From the NCBI GenBank assembly GCA_043749975.1, contig JAYVCL010000341.1, forward strand, positions 1 through 8,911: a DNA stretch of 8,911 bases, written 5' to 3'. The notes under the pieces were generated by a model. The model did no database searches, was not told the DNA's origin, and was given only the letters and a program-made list of their open reading frames with translations. This DNA is from JANYJJ01 sp043749975. Its GTDB lineage: Bacteria > Pseudomonadota > Gammaproteobacteria > Burkholderiales > Burkholderiaceae_C. A program made the translations under genes and the position numbers. Shown one piece after another: positions 1 through 6,052 of this stretch; the first letter of the stretch is position 1, and every line of letters begins with the position of its first letter.

Positions 1-627
1 ATGAACCTGTCCGAGCCGCTGGCCGCACTCAATGTGGGCCGCTACGGCGTCTGGAGCCCGCGCTTCACGGCCCGCAACAGCAAGCCCGCCGTGCTGGCCT
101 TCAACGGCGATGTCTACGAAGGACTCGACGCGGCCTCGCTCACCGACGCCGACCTGCATTGGGCGCACGACCACGTGGCGATTTTGTCGGGCCTGTACGG
201 CGTGCTGCGCCCGCTCGATCGCATGCAGGCCTACCGGCTGGAGATGGGCACGGCGCTGGCAAACGAGCGCGGCAAGAACCTGTACGCGTTCTGGGGCGAC
301 ACGCTTGCCAAGCACCTGAACCAGCGGGTGAAAAGCGACAAGTCGCCGGTGATCGTCAACCTTGCCTCGCAGGAATACTTCCACGCAGCCGATCGCAAAG
401 TCCTCAAGCCGCGGGTCATCGAATGCGTGTTCGAAGACTGGAAGACCGACCGCTACAAAGTCATCAGCTTCTTCGCCAAACGCGCCCGCGGCCTGATGGC
501 GCGCTACGCCATCGGCCAGCGGCTGGTCACGCCCAGGGGGCTGGAGGGGTTCGATCTTGAAGGCTACGCGTTCGACACCGCCGCGTCGGAACCCGACCGC
601 CTCGTCTTTCGTCGCCGGCTTGCCTGA
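1..627 (+). CDS. yaaA: Peroxide stress protein YaaA (DUF328/UPF0246), 5'-truncated by the window edge
   Basis: The visible 208 residues match the YaaA family along their whole length: FNGDVYEGL (residues 35-43), LSGLYGVLRPLDRMQAYRLEMG (62-83 region), LYAFWGD, VNLASQEYF and FFAKRARGLMARY. Compared with E. coli YaaA (about 258 residues, from memory), residue 1 here lines up with roughly residue 50 of that protein, so about 50 N-terminal residues lie upstream of the window. The ATG at base 1 is therefore an internal methionine. The family is known to protect cells during hydrogen peroxide stress by lowering damage from intracellular iron and to bind DNA; it is cytoplasmic. The gene ends with TGA at 625-627, and the next gene starts 26 bases later on the same strand, so the two could be co-transcribed. 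The family call is confident; only the 5' end is missing. Confidence 0.93.
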   Translation: MNLSEPLAALNVGRYGVWSPRFTARNSKPAVLAFNGDVYEGLDAASLTDADLHWAHDHVAILSGLYGVLRPLDRMQAYRLEMGTALANERGKNLYAFWGDTLAKHLNQRVKSDKSPVIVNLASQEYFHAADRKVLKPRVIECVFEDWKTDRYKVISFFAKRARGLMARYAIGQRLVTPRGLEGFDLEGYAFDTAASEPDRLVFRRRLA

Positions 628-653
628 CGCGGCGGCTCGGTCAAGACATTGCC

Positions 654-1517
654 ATGAGCGTTCAGCACGTCACGCCCGATTTGCGCCGGTGGATCCTGGC
701 CCAGGTCGGCGACGGTCATTCGCCCGAGGCGATTTTGAAGTCGATGCACGCCAGCGGCTGGACCGACTCGGTTGCGTTGCAGGCGTATGAAGACACGCTG
801 CGCAGCCACCCGACGGCCCGCGCTGCCGACCCCGGCACGACCGCGAACCCGCCATCGCCTGTGGTCGTGCCCGAACCGGCCGTGGTCGACCAATCCACCT
901 GCCTTCAACTGAGCGACCGCCAGGTGCCCATCCTCGCGTCGCTGCGCGAGCCGAGGGTGATCGTCTTCGGCGGCTTGCTCTCACACGCTGAATGCGACGA
1001 CTTGGTGGCGCTGGCCCAGACACGCCTGGCGCGATCTGAAACGGTGCAGACCCACACCGGCGCGAGCGAGGTCAACACCGCGCGCACCAGCGAAGGCATG
1101 TTCTTCGGCCGAGGCGAAAACCCGCTGTGTGCCCGCATCGAAGCGCGCATTGCCGAGCTGCTGAACTGGCCCCTGGAGCGGGGCGAAGGGCTGCAGATTC
1201 TTCGCTACCTGCCCGGGGCCGAATACAGGCCGCACTACGACTACTTCGACCCTGCGCAGCCCGGCACACCGGCCATCCTGCGCCGGGGCGGGCAACGGGT
1301 GGCTTCGCTGGTGATGTACCTGGCCGCGCCTGAGCGGGGTGGCGCTACCGTCTTCCCCGACCTGAATCTTGAAGTCAACCCGGTCAAAGGTAACGCGGTG
1401 TTCTTCAGCTACGACCGCCCGGATCCGTCCACGCGCACCCTGCATGGCGGCGCACCGGTGCTCGAGGGCGAAAAGTGGGTGGCCACGAAATGGCTGCGTC
1501 AAGGGCGATTCGATTAA
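654..1517 (+). CDS. Prolyl 4-hydroxylase-like 2OG-Fe(II) oxygenase
   Basis: This 287-residue protein has the C-terminal fold of Fe(II)/2-oxoglutarate dioxygenases of the prolyl 4-hydroxylase alpha-subunit type. The iron ligands are visible as H194 and D196 (in RPHYDYFDP) and H264 (in RTLHGGAPV). K274 (in EKWVATKW) is placed to bind the 2-oxoglutarate carboxylate. ERGGATVFPDL (227-237) is a typical P4H segment. Residues 1-50 form a small predicted helical domain (LRRWILAQVGDGHSPEAILKSM...), followed by a Pro/Ala-rich linker at about 52-80. No signal peptide is seen, so it is probably cytoplasmic. Known members hydroxylate prolines in proteins such as EF-Tu or in small substrates; the substrate here cannot be read from sequence. 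The ATG at 654 lacks a clear Shine-Dalgarno sequence, so the start is probable rather than certain. It lies 26 bases after yaaA on the same strand. Confidence 0.88.
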   Translation: MSVQHVTPDLRRWILAQVGDGHSPEAILKSMHASGWTDSVALQAYEDTLRSHPTARAADPGTTANPPSPVVVPEPAVVDQSTCLQLSDRQVPILASLREPRVIVFGGLLSHAECDDLVALAQTRLARSETVQTHTGASEVNTARTSEGMFFGRGENPLCARIEARIAELLNWPLERGEGLQILRYLPGAEYRPHYDYFDPAQPGTPAILRRGGQRVASLVMYLAAPERGGATVFPDLNLEVNPVKGNAVFFSYDRPDPSTRTLHGGAPVLEGEKWVATKWLRQGRFD

Positions 1518-1613
1518 AAAACTGGGATTTTTTCTCGCTTCGACCTGTCAACCGGACCGCACAGGCAGGCGTTTAGAAAAGCGAGCAAGTAGCTCGACCC
1601 ATTAAATACTCCT

Positions 1614-1617
1614 AGGA
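1614..1617 (+). promoter_or_regulatory. Ribosome binding site of the 67-residue peptide
   Basis: AGGA lies six bases before the ATG at 1624, a good Shine-Dalgarno placement that supports this short gene as real and fixes its start. The 106 bases between the preceding stop (1517) and this ATG must also hold its promoter if it has its own, but I see no convincing -35/-10 pair there. Confidence 0.6.
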
Positions 1618-1623
1618 ATTCGC

Positions 1624-1827
1624 ATGAACAAGATCCTCGCTGCGCTGGTTGCTTCCCTTTTCACCATGGGCGCTTTCGCCCAGACTGCTGCTCCTGCAGC
1701 GGTTGCCGCCGCACCGGTCGCCAAGACCGCCATGGCTGCCCCGGCTTCCACGGAAATGAAGAAGCCGATGCATGCCAAGAAAGCCCACAAGGGCAAGAAG
1801 GCCCACAAGGCCAAGAAGGCTGCCTGA
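1624..1827 (+). CDS. Small secreted Lys/His/Ala-rich polycationic peptide, function unknown
   Basis: This is a 67-residue protein. Residues 1-19 form a classic Sec signal peptide: MNK, a hydrophobic core of LAALVASLFTMG, and AFA before Q20, a good signal peptidase I site. The predicted mature form is 48 residues. It has an Ala/Pro/Thr-rich stretch (20-42) and a strongly basic tail (46-67) built on a six-residue repeat, KKAHKG then KKAHKA then KKA. There is no cysteine and no acidic residue except E44. The design resembles the enterobacterial acid-shock protein Asr (signal peptide plus A/K/H-rich periplasmic chain), but similarity of composition is not proof of relationship. A Shine-Dalgarno sequence before the ATG and a strong terminator 17 bases after the stop support a real, self-contained gene. 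Location is inferred to be periplasmic or extracellular. The function is not known to me. Confidence 0.8.
   Translation: MNKILAALVASLFTMGAFAQTAAPAAVAAAPVAKTAMAAPASTEMKKPMHAKKAHKGKKAHKAKKAA
1777..1821 (+). repeat. 18-base coding repeat in the polycation tail
   Basis: Two near-identical 18-base units (1777-1794 and 1795-1812) encode KKAHKG and KKAHKA. A partial third unit follows (1813-1821, KKA). The units differ at only a few bases, which suggests duplication within the gene. Confidence 0.7.
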
Positions 1828-1844
1828 GCCATCAGTGCTGATTG

Positions 1845-1870
1845 AAAACCCGGCTTCGGCCGGGTTTTTT
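1845..1870. terminator. Bidirectional rho-independent terminator
   Basis: A perfect 10-base stem (1845-1854 with 1859-1868) closes on a TTCG tetraloop flanked by C and G, a very stable hairpin. Reading plus, the stem runs into six T (1865-1870). Reading minus, it runs into four T and then CAAT. It begins 17 bases after the stop of the secreted peptide gene and directly abuts the stop codon (1872-1870) of the last gene of the minus-strand oxidase operon, so it can end transcription from both sides. Confidence 0.9.
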
Positions 1871-2403
1871 CATGGGCGCGGGGTTTTGGGTAGGGAACTC
1901 AACTGTCGCCCAGATGACAAACCGGACCGCTCGCGCCGCTGCACCCGACCTTCCCGCCAGCACCGCGCCAAGTACGCGCCCGTCAAAAGCACCGCCGCCG
2001 CCAACAGCCTCCGCCCGACGGTTTCTTGCGCGCTCGCATCCCAGGCCGTGCACAGCGCGACCGGCGCATAGCCGTACCAGACGGCGTACCTGACGAGCAT
2101 GGCCACCTGCTCCAGCACCCAAAGGTGTCGAAGCACCGGTGCCCAGGTGACAAAGCAGATCACCGTCCCAGCCCCGGCGAACGCCAGCGAGCCGTCTCGC
2201 GCCATGCGAAACAGCGGCAGCGCTTCGGCCTTGTCCATCATCAGCGGCAGCATCCAGAACGGCATCACGAACGACGCCAGAACCAGCGCCGCAAGACTGA
2301 ACACGCTGCAGGCCTGATTTGAGACGTGCCGCCGTGCGGCCCAAGCCAGCAGCATGCCGAACAGCATCGCCGCCGGCATTCGCAACAGCATGGTTTCAGC
2401 CAC
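1870..2403 (-). CDS. Met-rich multi-pass membrane protein, last gene of the cbb3-like operon, unknown function
   Basis: This 177-residue protein has about five hydrophobic segments (roughly 7-24, 33-53, 72-92, 96-120 and 133-148) and a basic C-terminal tail (149-177). It is unusually rich in methionine (11 residues, including MPFWMLPLMM at 47-56), with H26, H93, C32, C83, C118 and C148. I do not recognise a characterised family. The pattern WMLPLMMD ... RYAVWYGYAPVALC resembles uncharacterised membrane proteins that I recall next to SCO/cbb3-like genes in betaproteobacteria, and a distant link to CtaG-like oxidase assembly proteins is possible but unproven. The GTG at 2403 overlaps the SCO gene end by eight bases. 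An ATG at 2391, four bases past the SCO stop, is an equally good start and would give 173 residues. Position in the operon suggests a role in oxidase assembly or copper handling (inference). Confidence 0.72.
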   Translation of the reverse strand: MAETMLLRMPAAMLFGMLLAWAARRHVSNQACSVFSLAALVLASFVMPFWMLPLMMDKAEALPLFRMARDGSLAFAGAGTVICFVTWAPVLRHLWVLEQVAMLVRYAVWYGYAPVALCTAWDASAQETVGRRLLAAAVLLTGAYLARCWREGRVQRRERSGLSSGRQLSSLPKTPRP

Positions 2404-3052
2404 AGTCGCCGGCGCAATGGCTTTGCAGCGCGTCTTGAATGGCCAATACGAGCGTCTGCTTGTTCAGCGACGGCTCATACGCCAGCACGCGACCATCGGC
2501 GGCGACGAGGAAGATTCCCGTGGTGTGCCGATAGTCCAGCGCGCCGTCACGGATCGCCACCACGCCGATGCTGCGCGTCAAAGCGGCGAGCGCCGCGTCG
2601 TCTGCGACGCAAAGGCCATCCCAGCCCGGCTCGCCTGCGCTGAGTCTGCGAACCCGCTGGGCGATGCCTGCCGGGCAGTCGCCCGGGTCGACGCTGACGG
2701 ACACGAAATGCAGCCGACGGGCGTCGACTTCGCCATGCAGCGCGCGGAACACTTCGGCCAGCGAGCCACCTTGCACGGTGCAGACGGTGCGGCACCGCTC
2801 GTAGGTGATCTCGACCACCCGCAGCAGGCCTGCTGCCGGCAGCCGGGAGACGATTTCGGCACTGCCGGTGCCGGTGCCGGTGCTGGCACCCGTGCGCAGG
2901 GGCAATTCGAACAAGGGGTGCTGCAAGGCGCGAACCGCAGGTTGTCGGGCGCTGGTCAAGACCCGAAATCCCTCGGTTTGTTCGATCAGCAGGCCCAGGC
3001 AGCCGGCCAGCGTCAGGCCGCCCAGCACCAAACGCCAAGCCAGCGTTTTCAC
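2396..3052 (-). CDS. SCO1/SenC family copper chaperone for oxidase assembly
   Basis: With the GTG at 3052 as start the protein has 218 residues. The open frame runs further upstream, but that part lies inside the preceding cytochrome gene and is low-complexity Arg-rich sequence. GTG at 3052-3050 overlaps the preceding stop as GTGA, matching the other operon junctions. Residues 5-24 form one N-terminal membrane anchor; the rest is a thioredoxin-like domain facing the periplasm. The SCO copper site is visible as C87 and C91 (CRTVC) and H176 (in YRHTTGIFLV, followed by DGRV). SCO proteins deliver copper to, or reduce the copper site of, haem-copper oxidases, which fits the three oxidase genes directly upstream. 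Oddities: the proline common after the first cysteine is arginine here, a Thr-Gly dipeptide repeat sits at 58-63, and a second CxxxC (C213, C217) ends the protein. Confidence 0.87.
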   Translation of the reverse strand: MKTLAWRLVLGGLTLAGCLGLLIEQTEGFRVLTSARQPAVRALQHPLFELPLRTGASTGTGTGSAEIVSRLPAAGLLRVVEITYERCRTVCTVQGGSLAEVFRALHGEVDARRLHFVSVSVDPGDCPAGIAQRVRRLSAGEPGWDGLCVADDAALAALTRSIGVVAIRDGALDYRHTTGIFLVAADGRVLAYEPSLNKQTLVLAIQDALQSHCAGDCG

Positions 3053-3645
3053 TGCGGTCGCCCGAGTTCCGCCTCGCCCTTCCACGGCTCGACTCGGTCT
3101 TTCAACGCGGCTCGAATCTGCGTGACGGCCGCAGTCGTCACGGAGGTTGCGCCGTTGCCCCATGACGCGCGGACGTGGGTGAGCACGGCAGCGATCTCGG
3201 CGTCGGACAGTTGCTTGAAGGCGGGCATCTGGCCGTTATAGGTCTGGCCTTTGACCGCCACGCTCCCACCCAGGCCCAACAACAGGATCTTGATCGGAAT
3301 CTCAGGCGCTGCCTTGACCCATTCAGACGCAGCCAGCGGCGGAAACACGCCCGGCAGGCCCTGGCCGCTGGCCTGATGACAGGCCACGCACAGCGACGCG
3401 TAGATTTGATCCCCGCCCGCCGCGCCGCCCCCCGCCGACGCGGCCGGCGCCACGGGCACCAGCGCAGACGCGGTTCGCATGTCGCCGTTGATGCCTTCGT
3501 CGCCCGCATAACGCACCATGTAGACGAAGCCGACCAGGGTCAGCACCGCCACCAGAATCAGGTAGGGCACCGGGATGGGGGTGAAGCGCTCGGTCGGCTC
3601 TTCTCGTTCGCGGCGGTGCGCCTCGGTGGGCTTGCGCGGTGTCAT
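3049..3645 (-). CDS. Membrane-anchored mono-haem cytochrome c in the CcoP position
   Basis: The protein has 198 residues from the ATG at 3645, which overlaps the stop of the CcoO-like gene as ATGA; this overlap decides the start over longer upstream readings. Residues 1-24 are charged and cytoplasmic, 25-44 form one membrane helix, and a Gly/Ala/Pro linker (62-78) leads to a cytochrome c domain. That domain has one haem motif, C86-V-A-C89-H90, and the likely axial methionine M140 (in YNGQMPAF). GLPGVFPPLAASEW is typical of class I c-type domains of oxidase operons. Canonical CcoP has about 300 residues and two CxxCH motifs; this has one. It probably passes electrons to the CcoO-like subunit or acts as a third oxidase subunit (inference). 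It is followed by SCO with a GTGA overlap. Confidence 0.87.
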   Translation of the reverse strand: MTPRKPTEAHRREREEPTERFTPIPVPYLILVAVLTLVGFVYMVRYAGDEGINGDMRTASALVPVAPAASAGGGAAGGDQIYASLCVACHQASGQGLPGVFPPLAASEWVKAAPEIPIKILLLGLGGSVAVKGQTYNGQMPAFKQLSDAEIAAVLTHVRASWGNGATSVTTAAVTQIRAALKDRVEPWKGEAELGRPQ

Positions 3646-4247
3646 TGCGTCGTCCCCGGGTCTGAGTCGCCGAGCACGATGGGATAGCTGTGGTCGAGGC
3701 CCTTCAGGTACTCGACCAGGTCGAGCGCCTCGCGGGTTGCCACGACCGTGCCTGCACCCGAGCGCCTGAACGCATCGGGCACGTTGACGACGACCTCGCC
3801 GGTCTGGCCACTGCCCCTGCGAAACAAATACGGAAAGGCCGGCATGTTGCTGCCCGGCATCACGGAACGCGGCTGATAGAGATGCAGCAGGTGCCAGTCC
3901 TGGCTCGGTTGGCGCGCGCCGATGTTGAACAGGTCCGGCCCCGTGCGCATGGTGCCGAGCAGGGGCGGGCGGTCGTTCACATAGTCGGCCGGCACCGAGG
4001 GGCGGCCCCATCCGCGCGCCATGTCGGCAGGGGTCTGGCCCGGGTCGCGCGGCTGCTGGCTGTGACAGTACAGGCAGCCCTCGCGGATGTAGATGGCCCG
4101 GCCACGCAATTGAACCTGCGTGTACGGCTTCAGGCCCTTCGGCGGCTTGATGTCCGCCAACTGGGCATACGGAAAAACCACCAGCATCATGGTTGCGAAC
4201 ATGATCGCGATGAGCGCTCCGATCACCAGGTCGAGGTGGCGGTTCAT
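3642..4247 (-). CDS. cbb3-type oxidase subunit II, CcoO/FixO-like mono-haem cytochrome c
   Basis: This 201-residue protein is close to the usual CcoO length. Residues 7-28 form an N-terminal membrane anchor. The haem motif is C58-L-Y-C61-H62 in the family context YIREGCLYCHSQQPR. The characteristic downstream blocks follow: RTGPDLFNIGAR (101-112), DWHLLHLYQPRSVMPGSNMP (117-136), with M135 in the position of the axial haem ligand. The protein carries electrons in the periplasm to the catalytic subunit encoded just upstream. The ATG at 4247-4245 overlaps the stop of that gene (4246-4244) as ATGA, which supports the start and suggests translational coupling. The canonical YGHYS-type segment after the haem reads GWGRPSVPADYV here, a divergence from textbook CcoO. 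The family call is firm. I do not give the symbol ccoO because the operon is atypical. Confidence 0.91.
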   Translation of the reverse strand: MNRHLDLVIGALIAIMFATMMLVVFPYAQLADIKPPKGLKPYTQVQLRGRAIYIREGCLYCHSQQPRDPGQTPADMARGWGRPSVPADYVNDRPPLLGTMRTGPDLFNIGARQPSQDWHLLHLYQPRSVMPGSNMPAFPYLFRRGSGQTGEVVVNVPDAFRRSGAGTVVATREALDLVEYLKGLDHSYPIVLGDSDPGTTQ

Positions 4248-5881
4248 GCCGCCTGCCCCGATGCAGGGCCAGCCCTGAAATAAGCCGGCCCGCTGCGCTG
4301 CGGCCCCCGCTCAAAGGCCAGCAGCGCGGCATGGCCGACGAAGATGAAATGGCTCAACACCATCATCGCGCCGCCGATGGAGCGCGCCTGCAGGTACGGC
4401 ATCGTCAGCAGCACCGACTCAATGAACGGCCGCTTGGCGTCGAGCATCGCCTCGCCTTGCAGCACGCCGCCCACGGTCAACCCGACCACGTAGATCAACA
4501 TGCCGATGAAGGCCAGCCAGAAATGCCAGGAAATCAGCTTCGGGTAAGGCCACTCACGCTCCAGCACCCGGGGCAGTGCGAAGTACACGCCCGCGAACAT
4601 GATGAAGCTGAAGAAGGTGTACAGCCCGAAGTGCGCGTGGGCCACCGTGGCGTGGGTGAAGTGCATCACCGTGCTGACCGAGCGCAGGGCTTCGAACGAA
4701 CCCTCGATCGAACTGCCGATGTAGCCTGCCGCGCCGACCACCGCGAAGCGCAAGGTCGGCGACAACTTCAGCGCGCGCCAGTTGCCTTTCATGGTCAACA
4801 TCTGGTTCACTGCAAAGGCAATCACCGGCACCACCATCATGATGCTGGCCACCACGCCGACGCTCACCACCCAGGTCGGTAGCGGGCCGCCGACAAGGTG
4901 GTGCACGCCGGCCTGGCCGTAGAACAAGGCCAAGGCCCAGAACCCGACGAGGGACAGGTTGTACGAAGCAATTGGCCGGCCGAGAACTTTCGGAATCAGG
5001 TAATACGCGGTGCCGATGGCCACCGGCGTCACGAAGTAGCCCAGCACGTTGTGCCCGTACCACCAGTTCACGAGCGCCGCTTGCACGCCGAAATGCACGC
5101 CCGGCAGATTGGCCACGATGTACAGAATCGGAAACCAGATCACCGCCGCGCTCAGGTACCAGACCGAGACGTACAAATGGTCGACCTTGCGCTGGAACAG
5201 TGTCAGCACCAGGGGCACACCGACCAGGGCGCCGCCGAGTGAAATCAGCGGCGTGAACACCTTCGGAATTTCCAGCCATTCCATGCCGCCGTTCCAGCCG
5301 AGCACGACGGCGGTCGCGCCCAGGAACAAGCCCATGTGCCACAGCGCGGCCCCCGCCACAGCAAAGCGCGCACCGACCAGCGGCGTGCGCAACAAGCGCG
5401 GAAACAGCCACAGCGCCATTGCCAGGCCCGACATGGCCGACCAGCCGTAGGCCACCGCATTCAAGTGCAGTGATCGAATGCGCCCGAAAGTCAACTCGGG
5501 TTGTTCAACCAGCCAGTCCGGAAAATGCAGCTTCAGCGATGCAATCAGGCCCGCCACCGAGCCGATCAACAGCCATGCCATGGCACCGAACATGAAGGTC
5601 AGGAAGGCGGTGCGCGATGAACGGTCGAGCGCCGCCAATTCGTCGGCAGAAATGGACGAGGCGGCGGCCTGAGCGGCCGTGCCCGTCATCTCTGTTTGAA
5701 GCGCCCGCTCTTGCGTCGTGGTGCCGGCGGGCTCCTCGACCAAGCCGACACCCTGAAAGATGACCTCGGCGTTGCGCCGTTGCCCGGCGGGCGTTTTCGA
5801 CGACAGCGACCACACGAAGGCGAACAGCCCGGCAGTGGAAAAGAGGAAGGTGACAGCCAGCAGGACACCGATGTAATTCAT
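4244..5881 (-). CDS. cbb3-like (C-family) haem-copper oxidase catalytic subunit I with N-terminal extension
   Basis: This 545-residue polytopic protein reduces O2 to water at a haem b3-CuB centre and conserves energy across the inner membrane. Residues matching the P. stutzeri CcoN active site (from memory) are H277 (CuB, in WWYGHN), Y321 (the cross-linked Tyr), H327 and H328 (CuB), H415 (haem b3), H139 and H417 (low-spin haem b), and E393. The spacings H277-Y321 (44), H277-H327 (50) and H328-H415 (87) equal those of CcoN. The tyrosine argues against a nitric oxide reductase. The first haem ligand lies 79 residues further from the N-terminus than in CcoN because of an extra helix (4-25) and a linker up to about residue 90. 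The ATG at 5881 has no visible Shine-Dalgarno sequence. It is the first gene of the operon and ends in an ATGA overlap with the next. Confidence 0.9.
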   Translation of the reverse strand: MNYIGVLLAVTFLFSTAGLFAFVWSLSSKTPAGQRRNAEVIFQGVGLVEEPAGTTTQERALQTEMTGTAAQAAASSISADELAALDRSSRTAFLTFMFGAMAWLLIGSVAGLIASLKLHFPDWLVEQPELTFGRIRSLHLNAVAYGWSAMSGLAMALWLFPRLLRTPLVGARFAVAGAALWHMGLFLGATAVVLGWNGGMEWLEIPKVFTPLISLGGALVGVPLVLTLFQRKVDHLYVSVWYLSAAVIWFPILYIVANLPGVHFGVQAALVNWWYGHNVLGYFVTPVAIGTAYYLIPKVLGRPIASYNLSLVGFWALALFYGQAGVHHLVGGPLPTWVVSVGVVASIMMVVPVIAFAVNQMLTMKGNWRALKLSPTLRFAVVGAAGYIGSSIEGSFEALRSVSTVMHFTHATVAHAHFGLYTFFSFIMFAGVYFALPRVLEREWPYPKLISWHFWLAFIGMLIYVVGLTVGGVLQGEAMLDAKRPFIESVLLTMPYLQARSIGGAMMVLSHFIFVGHAALLAFERGPQRSGPAYFRAGPASGQAA

Positions 5882-5969
5882 GAACGGTTGTGCCGCGTTG
5901 GTTGCGTGGGCCGACCGCCTTGCGTGAAGCCTGTTTCAGTGCCGCAAGCAAGCCGGAAAACCGCGAAAG

Positions 5970-6048
5970 GTAGGCAGCGCGGCCTACGCCGTCTGTGCGT
6001 TGGCGCACACAGTTCGAGCACGCAAATTGCCAACCCGCAATCTGCGGG
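5970..6048. repeat. Cluster of three short inverted repeats upstream of the oxidase operon
   Basis: Three perfect six-base inverted repeats occur within 79 bases: GTAGGC/GCCTAC (5970-5975 and 5982-5987, loop of 6), TGTGCG/CGCACA (5994-5999 and 6004-6009, loop of 4), and CCCGCA/TGCGGG (6034-6039 and 6043-6048, loop of 3). None is followed by a T-run in either direction. They could be regulator binding sites or leader structures for the operon starting at 5881, or chance in GC-rich DNA. Confidence 0.35.
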
Positions 6049-6052
6049 ACTT

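Noticed and set aside
1..3. ATG at the first base as the true start of yaaA
   Set aside because: The family has about 50 more residues before this point, and the visible protein begins in the middle of a conserved region, so the real start lies outside the window.
1516..1533. A6...T6 stretch after the oxygenase stop as a terminator
   Set aside because: The only possible stem is six A-T pairs over a six-base loop with no G-C pairs, too weak for a rho-independent terminator.
2354..3241. Long open frame of 295 codons on the plus strand opposite the SCO gene
   Set aside because: The translation is His/Arg/Gln-rich low complexity with no family pattern, and it lies antisense to a protein with a clear copper site. 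Long antisense frames are common in GC-rich DNA.
3049..4332. A 427-codon minus-strand frame ending in the mono-haem cytochrome, as one fused protein
   Set aside because: Its first half reads Arg/Pro/Gly-rich nonsense across the CcoO-like gene in a different frame. The ATGA overlap at 3642-3645 gives a natural start for the 198-residue cytochrome.
4244..5881. Catalytic subunit as a nitric oxide reductase (NorB-like)
   Set aside because: Y321, six residues before the His-His pair, and the CcoN-like ligand spacing are oxygen-reductase features; NorB lacks this tyrosine and has extra glutamates near the iron site.
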